Source: JAJDNS01 sp963578825 (lineage in GTDB: Bacteria > Acidobacteriota > Vicinamibacteria > Fen-336). From it: 64,000 nucleotides of DNA. Shown here in pieces: positions 27,326 through 34,410 of this stretch. The position numbers were made by a program, and so were the translations under genes. The notes under the pieces were generated by a model. The model worked only from the letters and a program-made list of their open reading frames with translations. It did no database searches and was not told the origin of the DNA. The stretch is from the NCBI GenBank assembly GCA_963578825.1, contig CAUZDW010000018.1:10155-74154 (forward strand). The letters are read 5' to 3'. Each line of letters begins with the position of its first letter. Positions within the stretch are counted from its first letter, which is position 1.

Positions 27326-28441
27326 ATGCCGAAGAAGCCCCCACCGATTCGCCGTCTCGCGGTCAACACCGGCGGAGGCGACGCCCCCGGCCTGAACGCC
27401 GTCATCCGGGCGGTCGTCCTGTCCGCGCTGAACCACGGGTGGGAAGTGGTTGGCATCCGGGACGGCTACAACGGCATCTTCAAGCCTCAGGAGTACCCCG
27501 CCGGCGGCCTGATGCCGCTCGACCGGAAGAGCGTGCGCGGCATCACACATCTCGGGGGCACGATCATCGGCACCACGAACCGGGGCAACCCCCTCAAGTA
27601 CCCCACGAGGATGCCCAACGGGACATTGAAGGAGGTCGACCGTACCGACGATCTGGTGCGCAGCCTGGCGGCAAACGACATCGACGCGGTCGTGGCCATC
27701 GGAGGGGACGGGTCCTTGACCATCGCCAACGCCCTGGCGAAGAAGGGCGTTCGGATCGTGGGCGTCCCGAAGACCATCGACAACGACCTCTCGAAGACCG
27801 TGATCACGTTCGGGTTCGACACGGCGGTGTCCTTCGCCACCGAGTGTCTCGACCGTCTCCACTCGACCGCCGAGGCCCACCGGCGGGTGATGGTCGTGGA
27901 GGTCATGGGCCGGTACGCCGGCTGGATCGCCCTCAACGCCGGCGTGGCAGGCACGGCGGATGTCATCCTCATTCCCGAGATCCCCTTCGACCTGAACGCC
28001 GTGGCCGCGAAGATCCACAGACGTGGGAGCGCCGGCCGTAAGTTCGCCATCGTGGTCGTGGCCGAGGGGGCGCAGCCGAAGGGGGGCAAGCGCTCGGTCC
28101 TCGAGAAGCGGCTCGGTGCGGCCGATCGGCTCGGCGGCATGGGAGAGAAGGTGGGGAAGGCGCTCGGCGAGATGACCGAGCGCGAGGTGCGTCACGTGGT
28201 CCTTGGCCACCTCCTGCGCGGTGGAACCCCCACCGCCTTCGACCGGCTCCTGTCGCTGCGCTTCGGGTCGGCGGCGGTCCGTGCCCTCGCCGAGGGGAAG
28301 AGCGGTGTCATGGTGGCCCTCGACCCCCCGACCGTCAACTATGTCCCGCTCGCGCAGGCGACGAAGCGCATGAAGGTCGTGCCTCTGGACTGCGACACCG
28401 TGCGCACGGCCCGCGAGCTGGGCATCTGCCTGGGCGACTGA
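27326..28441 (+). CDS. pfkA: 6-phosphofructokinase
   Basis: 371 residues of the PfkA family, phosphorylating fructose-6-phosphate in glycolysis. The phosphoryl-donor loop is IGGDGSLTIA (126-130), glycine form, which indicates ATP rather than pyrophosphate. The following PKTIDNDL has lysine (K149) where E. coli PFK has glycine. This Gly/Lys combination marks the clade intermediate between classical ATP- and PPi-enzymes, and ATP is the likely donor. Substrate-binding MGRYAGWIAL and HLLRGGTPTAFDR are intact. GAAGGAGGG precedes the ATG. Confidence 0.93.
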   Translation: MPKKPPPIRRLAVNTGGGDAPGLNAVIRAVVLSALNHGWEVVGIRDGYNGIFKPQEYPAGGLMPLDRKSVRGITHLGGTIIGTTNRGNPLKYPTRMPNGTLKEVDRTDDLVRSLAANDIDAVVAIGGDGSLTIANALAKKGVRIVGVPKTIDNDLSKTVITFGFDTAVSFATECLDRLHSTAEAHRRVMVVEVMGRYAGWIALNAGVAGTADVILIPEIPFDLNAVAAKIHRRGSAGRKFAIVVVAEGAQPKGGKRSVLEKRLGAADRLGGMGEKVGKALGEMTEREVRHVVLGHLLRGGTPTAFDRLLSLRFGSAAVRALAEGKSGVMVALDPPTVNYVPLAQATKRMKVVPLDCDTVRTARELGICLGD

Positions 28442-28445
28442 TCCG

Positions 28446-28476
28446 GAATCCCCACCCGGGGCGAGAGCGGGGGTTC
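28446..28476. terminator. Bidirectional hairpin between convergent genes
   Basis: An 8-bp stem (GAATCCCC with GGGGGTTC, one T-G pair) and a 15-base loop lie in the 33-base gap between pfkA and the convergent epimerase gene, overlapping the latter's stop codon. No long U tract follows on either side, so it is a plausible but not classic intrinsic terminator. Confidence 0.5.
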
Positions 28477-29422
28477 ACCGCAGCGTCGACAGGCCCTCCT
28501 CGAGAGTTGGGTGCTCGAGGTCCGCGAGAAGGTCGGCCCGCGTGCGGCGAGTGTCTCCCCAATAGGAGACGCGCCCGATGCGGATGAAGTCTCGGGTGAG
28601 TGGCGCGGGTGTCCTGGCCACCGTCGCGAACAGCTCACAAAGGTAGGCCGCCGTGTAGATGAGCCAGAGCGGCAACCGGGTGGGGCGAGGGTACCCCCAT
28701 ACGGTGCAGGCGCTGTCGAGAAAGCTCTGTAGAGTGACGGGCTTCTCATCGCCAACGTGGTAGATGCCCTCGACATCGTCCCTCGAGACCGCACCCTCGA
28801 TGGCGTTCAGGCAGTCGATCGTGGACACGAGGTGGATCCAGGTTGGTTCTCGCCAGACAGCCAGAAGTCGCCGACGCGCCAGCCACCGTGCCGCTTCGAT
28901 CATGAGAATCCCACGGCCATAGACCATGCCGAGCCGCAGCACCACGGGACTCGTGTCCGTTCCACGGGTCCGCGCCAGGAGAGCCTGCTCCTCCCGAAGC
29001 CGGGTCCGGGCATGGACGGAGGCGGGCGATCGATCGAGACGGCCTGTGGCGGGCAGGTCCACAGAGGTGTCGCCTTCCACATGGGGGAACGAGATCAGGA
29101 TGATCCGGCGGACACGAGCCTCGAGGGCTGCGCTCAGCAGGTTCTCGAACCAGCGGGTGTTGGTCTCCGGCAAGAAGCGCTCCGGGCGCGGTGAAAACAG
29201 AATCCCCGCCAGGTGGACCACGATGTCGATGCCATCAACGGCAGGACGAAGCGTCTCAGGATTGGCGAGATCTGCCAGGACCGGCTCGACGTCCGGGGCT
29301 CCTCGAAGGCTGTCTGGCAGTGGCCGGCGGTGGTGCATCAGACGGAGATGATGCTCACCTGCCAGGAGATGCCGCGCAAGAAGGCTGCCCAGGTTGCCTG
29401 CAGCCCCTGTAATCAGAGTCAT
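28475..29422 (-). CDS. NAD-dependent epimerase/dehydratase-like protein lacking YxxxK
   Basis: 315 residues, extended-SDR fold. The start gives MTLITGAAGNLGSLLA, the TGxxGxxG dinucleotide-binding motif, followed by DLANPETLRPAVDGIDIVVHLAG. At the catalytic position the usual Tyr-x-x-x-Lys is replaced (VHARTRLREE: histidine and arginine), and the preceding serine region is ISFPHVEG. It may therefore bind NAD(P) without the standard oxidoreductase chemistry, like atypical SDRs that act as sensors or chaperones. Hydrophobic WLIYTAAYLCEL near the C-terminus may contact membrane. The function is unknown. Confidence 0.8.
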   Translation of the reverse strand: MTLITGAAGNLGSLLARHLLAGEHHLRLMHHRRPLPDSLRGAPDVEPVLADLANPETLRPAVDGIDIVVHLAGILFSPRPERFLPETNTRWFENLLSAALEARVRRIILISFPHVEGDTSVDLPATGRLDRSPASVHARTRLREEQALLARTRGTDTSPVVLRLGMVYGRGILMIEAARWLARRRLLAVWREPTWIHLVSTIDCLNAIEGAVSRDDVEGIYHVGDEKPVTLQSFLDSACTVWGYPRPTRLPLWLIYTAAYLCELFATVARTPAPLTRDFIRIGRVSYWGDTRRTRADLLADLEHPTLEEGLSTLR

Positions 29423-29463
29423 TGGCAACGGCTTGCCTTTGGAGCCATTGTCTGTCGGAATTA

Positions 29464-29571
29464 GTGGGGACAAAGGACCCGGCCGTCCGACCATCCGCGG
29501 AGCTCCTCGCACGTCGCCTCAGCAAGGTGGCCACCGAGCTCTACACGCCTCTCGACGGCGACGTGGGCTGA
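29464..29571 (+). other. Short coding-like stretch in an intergenic gap
   Basis: In the 202-base gap between the epimerase and PHP genes, one frame stays open for 36 codons from a GTG, ending in TGA. Its third positions are strongly G/C and it would encode a helical peptide (AELLARRLSKVATELYTPLD near its end). No ribosome site is obvious. It could be the remnant of a larger gene's C-terminus or chance. Confidence 0.2.
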
Positions 29572-29624
29572 GCCGCCCGGAGTCCCGCGCCGACCGAAGA
29601 CGAACCAGACCAGGAGTGGCAGGA

Positions 29625-31070
29625 ATGATGCGAATTGGTGCTGCTGCCGTGGCCATCGCGGCCCTTCTCTCAATCCTGGCGTGCGCAGCTCCGCCCGACG
29701 TCGCCGAGCGCGACGACTCCCGGTGGCTCGCCGGCGACCATCATATCCACAGCCGCTACAGCGTCGGGTGGGACAGGGAGACGGACCCACCGACGCCCAT
29801 CATCGCAGGCGACGCCATCTACCCCATCGCCATGAACGCGGTGATGGGGCGTCATCATGGGCTGAGCTGGATGGTGGCGACCGACCACGGCGGGCCGAAC
29901 CACAGCAAGGTGAATCTGGAGAAGGCCTACCCGGAGCTGGTCCAGTCCCGCCTGGTGGTGCCCGAAGTGGTCCAGTTCTTTGGCATGGAGTTCGACACCC
30001 CGGGTGCCGAGCACTCGAGCCTCATCATCCCCCACACCCACGACGAGGCCGAGCGCCTGCATCAGATCGAGTCCAGCTACGCCAGGCGCGAGCCATGGCC
30101 GGCGGATCCGGGCTGGGACACCCCCGAGCGGATGCTAGAGGCCCTCGCGGCCATGCGGGATTTTCCGGCACCACCCGTCCTGATCGCGAACCACCCCTCG
30201 CGCTCGGCAACGGACGTGGGGGTCTACGGTGCCAACACGCCGTCGGAGCTTCGCGACTGGAACGACACGGCGCCGGAGGTCGCGGTGGGGATGGCCGGGG
30301 CTCCGGGGCATCAGGCGTCCACGCTGAAGCCGGACGGGACTCTCGATCCGGAGAAGCCCCGGGGCGGCTACGGTCGCTCTCCTACCCTTGGTGGGTTCGA
30401 CCAGATGACGGCTCGGCTGGGCGGCTTCTGGGACTCCATGCTCGGAGAGGGACGGCACTGGTGGATCACCGCGAACTCGGACTCCCACGTGACCTGGCGC
30501 GAAGACGGCTCCGACTTCTGGCCCGGGGAGTACTCCAAGACCTACGTGTGGGCCGACCGAGACCACGACGCGATCCTCGAAGCCATCCGGGGCGGTCGGG
30601 TCTTCGTGACTCTGGGCGACCTCATCTCCGAGCTCTACGTCACGGCCCGTGTGGAGGGTGAGGCCGTCGACGCGCAGATCGGAGGCCAGCTCGCGGCTCC
30701 CGCCGGGAGTACGGTCGAGGTGACGGTGCGCTTCCTGGATCCGGCCACGCCGAACCATCACGGGGATGAGCCCAGCGTCTCCCGGGTCGATCTCATCGCT
30801 GGCGACGTGACCGGCCCCGTGAGCGACCGCTCGACCGACACGAACCCCACGACCCGGGTCGTTGCGCGCTTCGAGGAGAAGGACTGGACGATCGACGGAC
30901 TCTATCGCGAGCTCACCTTCCGTCTGGAGGACGTGTCAGTCGACAGCTACCTGCGCGTGCGGGGGACTGACGGCTCCGAGCTCGAGCCCGAGCCCGACCC
31001 AAGGGGCGAGGATCCCTGGTCAGACCTGTGGTTCTACTCCAACCCGATCTTCCTGCGCGTCGGCGGCTGA
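29625..31070 (+). CDS. PHP-domain metallohydrolase lipoprotein (CehA/McbA-like)
   Basis: 481 residues. The N-terminal signal has a lipobox (LLSILAC, C20). The mature part is a PHP-type TIM barrel: metal ligands in GDHHIHSRYS (H39, H40, H42), WMVATDHGG, the NHPSR segment and TANSDSH. The CehA/McbA group includes carbaryl hydrolase, but most members have unknown phosphoester or amide substrates. The C-terminal 110 residues look like a beta-sandwich appendix. Two ATGs are adjacent (29625, 29628) after CAGGAGTGGCAGGA. Likely a periplasmic, membrane-tethered enzyme. Confidence 0.85.
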   Translation: MMRIGAAAVAIAALLSILACAAPPDVAERDDSRWLAGDHHIHSRYSVGWDRETDPPTPIIAGDAIYPIAMNAVMGRHHGLSWMVATDHGGPNHSKVNLEKAYPELVQSRLVVPEVVQFFGMEFDTPGAEHSSLIIPHTHDEAERLHQIESSYARREPWPADPGWDTPERMLEALAAMRDFPAPPVLIANHPSRSATDVGVYGANTPSELRDWNDTAPEVAVGMAGAPGHQASTLKPDGTLDPEKPRGGYGRSPTLGGFDQMTARLGGFWDSMLGEGRHWWITANSDSHVTWREDGSDFWPGEYSKTYVWADRDHDAILEAIRGGRVFVTLGDLISELYVTARVEGEAVDAQIGGQLAAPAGSTVEVTVRFLDPATPNHHGDEPSVSRVDLIAGDVTGPVSDRSTDTNPTTRVVARFEEKDWTIDGLYRELTFRLEDVSVDSYLRVRGTDGSELEPEPDPRGEDPWSDLWFYSNPIFLRVGG

Positions 31071-31075
31071 TTCTC

Positions 31076-31822
31076 CTAGAACCCCACTCCAAGTCCGGCG
31101 ATGAGCTGCAGGCTCCCTGCCTCGATCGGGGCCGTGGCGTTGCCGGGGAGAACCAGCTCGAGGTTGGCCCGGGTGTACCGGGCCTCGAGGCCGATGGTCA
31201 CACGGCTTCCCAGAACGTGAGACACCGAGGCCCCGGCACTCCACCCGACGCCGGCGTCCGAACGACCACGTTGGGTCACCGCGGCGCGGAACGTGGCCTC
31301 GTCGTACGGGTACTGCTCGTCGAACTCCACCCGCTCGACGAAGTCGGCTTCCACTCGGACGAGAGCCAACCCGCCGAAGACCGCAACGGATACGGGTCCC
31401 ACCAGTGGACGCCATTCCAGGTCGAGATGGCTCGCGAGCTGTCTGTATTCGAGTCGCGAGAGCTCGCCGGAGACGGTGCGCGGACGATCGAAGAAGAACG
31501 GATGGGGGAGGCTCGCTGTGAGCGTTGCGTCGGTGTCGCGGCGTGACCATCCGAACGCGATTCTGAAGCCGAAGCTCGGCGTCACCCAGACGCCGACCAT
31601 CGCCTCGACGGCGGGTCCGGTGCCGGAATCGTAGTCGGCGGTCAGCTCCGCGGTCTCCTGCGTCACATCCCACGTGGAGGTCGAGCTCCAGCCGAGCGAG
31701 CCCAGGGCGATGCCGCCGCCCACTCCCAGGCCGAAGCGGTGATCGGCCGCGTCCGCGGCCCGGGGGGCCAGCGCCGTGGCGGCCAGCGCGACGGCGAACG
31801 CCGCTCCCCATGCTCGCTTCAC
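31076..31822 (-). CDS. Outer-membrane beta-barrel protein
   Basis: 248 residues: signal peptide (about 1-25, ending APRAADA), then alternating amphipathic strands and a C-terminal phenylalanine (LIAGLGVGF). It resembles the OmpA-like or OMP_b-brl barrel class of 8-10 strands; no ligand can be inferred. The GTG start overlaps the stop of the upstream M4 protease (GTGA), so the two are translationally coupled. It converges on the PHP-hydrolase gene, 5 bases away. Confidence 0.78.
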   Translation of the reverse strand: MKRAWGAAFAVALAATALAPRAADAADHRFGLGVGGGIALGSLGWSSTSTWDVTQETAELTADYDSGTGPAVEAMVGVWVTPSFGFRIAFGWSRRDTDATLTASLPHPFFFDRPRTVSGELSRLEYRQLASHLDLEWRPLVGPVSVAVFGGLALVRVEADFVERVEFDEQYPYDEATFRAAVTQRGRSDAGVGWSAGASVSHVLGSRVTIGLEARYTRANLELVLPGNATAPIEAGSLQLIAGLGVGF

Positions 31823-33393
31823 TCGACGCCGACCGCCGTCCACGCGGCCGCCACCTGGGCGGCCTCGGCCTCCCCGTAAAGGTCTCGCGCAGCCCGAAGC
31901 GTGGCCTGGCGGGCATCGGCGAAGGTGGCGGAGGGTGTCAGGTATGCGGTGAAGCCCCGGTAGAAGATCCGCTCCGCGTCTGCCCGTCGTCCCGGACCGA
32001 GACCGTCGACGTGCACCCCGGACGTGCGATTGACGCCGCCCTCGATCAGCAGGTAGAAGGCGTGGTTGGCGATGGCGCTGTTGTGGTGGACGCCGCCATT
32101 GTCCAGCCGGCCGCGGTAGAGGTTCGAGTAGTGATCGGGGTCGCAGATCCCCAGCGCCTCCGAGCAGAACATCGACGGATTCTCCATCGAGCGGACGGCG
32201 AATCGTCCAGGGTTGAACGCGAACGAGAGGTCCTCGCCCAGGAAATAGTCCGCGTGGAGCCGCGCGGCTCCCGGCGGCTGATAGAAGAACTCACCCCCCG
32301 TGGCCATGATGTCGGAGAAGGCCTCGTTGAGCGCTCCCGATTCTCCCTGATAGATGCCGTCCCATGTGTACTGCGTCACCCCGTGGGTCATCTCGTGGAC
32401 GACCACATCGAGCGCTCCGGAAAAGGCGTTGAAGACGCCGTCGCCATCGCCGTAGAACATGGCGTTCTGCAGGGGATCCCAGAACGCGTTGGCGAAGCCA
32501 AGGGAGCGGGGCACGAAGTGGGTCACGCTCTTCACAGGACGGTCCTGTCCGTCGATCCCGCGCCGCCCGTGCTGCTTGAAGTAGTAGTCGTACGTCCAGC
32601 CCGCGTAGACGTGAGCATCCACCACCGCCCCGTCGACCCACGTGTTGTTGATGCTGCGGGCGAGGTACATGGGGTCGATGTGCTCTTCGGCGAGCGCCCG
32701 GCTCGTGATCGTGAGGTTGTACAGGAAGTCGTAGGTCGCTACCGTCGGCGGCCGCAGGCGGTCGTCGGCCCGGAAGCCGTCCGCCACCGGGCTCGCCGAG
32801 ACCTTCTTTCGATCTCCCCACACGCCCGTCCCCAGGCCCACCGAGGAGTCGGTGCGCAGGTCGGCGTAGTGCCACACGAGGCCGCCGCTTCGAGCATCGA
32901 CGAAGACGCGGTCGAGATGGTGGTCGAATCGGATCCAGAGAGTCCAGGTCAGGAGCGCCCCATCGTTCCACGGCAGGAGGACCAGCTCCGGCGTCCCGAC
33001 GCCGAGGGCGCCCCGGGGGTAGGTGGCCTCGGCCACCCGGACGGCCTGGTCGGCCGAGAGACCGGGAACGACGTCGGCTGTGAGGCCCTCGTCGATCCAA
33101 CCGAAGACGCTGAGGGTGCGGCCCTCCCCGTCCACCTGCTCCACGAGCTGGGCCCCGAACACGCGCACTCCATCGACGCGCTGATCGTAGCGGCGGTGGC
33201 TCCGTCCGGGAAAATCCGGATCGGGCTGCGTTTGAACCAGGGCGACCGCTCCAAGCCGCTCGAGGGCTGCAATCCGTGCACCGGGATCGGAGCTGGGCCC
33301 TCCCTCTGCATCGCGTCCGGAAGGCGCCACCAGGGCGAAGACGGCCAAGGACAGGGCGAGGGCGGGAAGCGCCCGGCGTGCGAGGAAGCGCAT
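31819..33393 (-). CDS. M4-family (thermolysin-like) secreted metalloprotease
   Basis: 524 residues from the ATG giving MRFLARRALPALALSLAVFALVAPSG, a clear signal peptide. The FTP/PepSY propeptide covers about 35-190 and is followed by the zinc catalytic domain. HEMTH is at 333-337, the third zinc ligand and partner aspartate at 357 and 361 (GESGALNEAFSD), and the transition-state histidine in GGVHHNSAIANHAFYLL. The C-terminal helical domain completes the fold. Secreted as a self-inhibited zymogen. It has its own good promoter and is coupled to the downstream barrel protein. Confidence 0.95.
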   Translation of the reverse strand: MRFLARRALPALALSLAVFALVAPSGRDAEGGPSSDPGARIAALERLGAVALVQTQPDPDFPGRSHRRYDQRVDGVRVFGAQLVEQVDGEGRTLSVFGWIDEGLTADVVPGLSADQAVRVAEATYPRGALGVGTPELVLLPWNDGALLTWTLWIRFDHHLDRVFVDARSGGLVWHYADLRTDSSVGLGTGVWGDRKKVSASPVADGFRADDRLRPPTVATYDFLYNLTITSRALAEEHIDPMYLARSINNTWVDGAVVDAHVYAGWTYDYYFKQHGRRGIDGQDRPVKSVTHFVPRSLGFANAFWDPLQNAMFYGDGDGVFNAFSGALDVVVHEMTHGVTQYTWDGIYQGESGALNEAFSDIMATGGEFFYQPPGAARLHADYFLGEDLSFAFNPGRFAVRSMENPSMFCSEALGICDPDHYSNLYRGRLDNGGVHHNSAIANHAFYLLIEGGVNRTSGVHVDGLGPGRRADAERIFYRGFTAYLTPSATFADARQATLRAARDLYGEAEAAQVAAAWTAVGVE

Positions 33394-33405
33394 GAGACTG
33401 CAGCG

Positions 33406-33435
33406 ACTATAGAGGTGGGCCTCGGGAACAGTCAA
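33406..33435 (-). promoter_or_regulatory. Promoter of the M4 protease gene, near-leaderless
   Basis: On the minus strand TTGACT (33435-33430), an 18-base spacer and TATAGT (33411-33406) match the sigma70 consensus at five of six bases each. Only 12 bases separate the -10 from the ATG, so the mRNA leader would be about 6 bases with no ribosome site. Confidence 0.65.
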
Positions 33436-33508
33436 GCCCAGGGCGTGCGGGCCTGCCGAGTGAAGTAAGCTCCCCGGATCGGGGCGAACCTGCCCCCTGG
33501 GAGCTGCC

Positions 33509-33922
33509 ATGCCCTACGTGATCCGCCGCGCCGAGTACTTTCACGCGACCATCGGGGATCAGCCCGGCGAAGCCTACCGCGTCCTCTCCGCGCTGGCGGG
33601 CCTCGGGGTGGATCTGCTCGCCTTCACCACGGTCCCGGTGGGGCCGGACCGCACGCAGATCACGCTGTTTCCCGCGGAGCCGTCCAAGATGACGAGCGAG
33701 GCCAGGAAGGCCAACATGGCTCTCGACGGGCCCCACCAGGCCTTTCTCCTGCAGGGCGACGACGAGCTCGGGGCGCTGGTCGTCGTCCACGAGAAGCTCT
33801 ACCGGGCGGGCGTCAACGTGTACGCCTCGACCGGGGTCTCGGACGGCCACGGCAAGTACGGGTACGTCATCTACGTGCGCGAGGAGGACTGCGAGCGCGC
33901 TGCGCGAGCGCTCGAGATCTGA
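33509..33922 (+). CDS. ACT-like domain protein
   Basis: 137 residues with two predicted alpha/beta ACT-like halves (QPGEAYRVLSALAGLGVDLLAFTTVPVGPDRTQITLF-type pattern, then ALVVVHEKLYRAGVNVYASTGVSDGHGKYGYVIYV). ACT domains bind amino acids and regulate enzymes; stand-alone ones act as sensors. No catalytic residues are evident. A GGGAG ribosome site sits 7 bases before the ATG. It diverges from the M4 protease and converges on the kinase-lobe chimera. Confidence 0.75.
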   Translation: MPYVIRRAEYFHATIGDQPGEAYRVLSALAGLGVDLLAFTTVPVGPDRTQITLFPAEPSKMTSEARKANMALDGPHQAFLLQGDDELGALVVVHEKLYRAGVNVYASTGVSDGHGKYGYVIYVREEDCERAARALEI

Positions 33923-33934
33923 CCGGGCTTCTCC

Positions 33935-34339
33935 CTAGGCGGCGGCGTCCGCTCTCGTCGAGACCGCGTTCAACACCTCGTTGAGATCGCACACCTTCTG
34001 CCAGCGCTGCGCCGGGTCTTTCGCCAGGCAGCGCAGGACGGCGTCCTCGAGATCCTGCGGGATGTTCGGCTTCAAGCTCCGCGGACGCGGCGGAGTTTTC
34101 TGGATGTGCGCGATGACGATCTGCGTCGCGGTCTCGCCCTTGAACGGGAGCGTGCCGGTCAGGCACTCGAAGAGCAGTACGCCCAGCGAGTAGATGTCCG
34201 CCCGGAAGTCGGCGACCTTCCCCTGCGCCTGCTCCGGTGACATGTAGTGAGGCGTGCCCATCACCGTCCCGGCGCCGGCGGGCACAACGAGGCCTGCGGT
34301 GAGCAACAGGGAAACAGCACACTGGACAAATCGACGCAC
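33935..34339 (-). CDS. Signal peptide fused to the C-lobe of a Ser/Thr protein kinase
   Basis: 134 residues. The GTG start follows CCGGAGGA at workable spacing, and the first 25 residues (RRFVQCAVSLLLTAGLVVPAGAG) form a good Sec signal. Directly after it comes a Hanks-type kinase from the activation loop onward: GTVMGTPHYMSPEQAQG (APE-equivalent SPE), DIYSLGVLLFECLTGTLPF, and the conserved arginine in CLAKDPAQRW. The P-loop, VAIK lysine, HRD and DFG are absent, and upstream DNA encodes the divergent M28 peptidase, so no N-lobe is nearby. It cannot be an active kinase. It may be an exported pseudokinase fragment, a deletion relic or an assembly joint. Confidence 0.75.
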   Translation of the reverse strand: MRRFVQCAVSLLLTAGLVVPAGAGTVMGTPHYMSPEQAQGKVADFRADIYSLGVLLFECLTGTLPFKGETATQIVIAHIQKTPPRPRSLKPNIPQDLEDAVLRCLAKDPAQRWQKVCDLNEVLNAVSTRADAAA

Positions 34340-34393
34340 TCGAACGAAATCCTCCGGAACAAGCCACCGGAGTTTAGCATAGCGTCTCACCGC

Positions 34394-34399
34394 TATAAT
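34394..34399 (+). promoter_or_regulatory. Consensus -10 element of the M28 peptidase gene
   Basis: A perfect TATAAT lies 11 bases before the ATG, predicting a leader of about five bases. No convincing -35 is visible at 16-18 bases upstream. Confidence 0.55.
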
Positions 34400-34410
34400 T
34401 CACTATCCCC

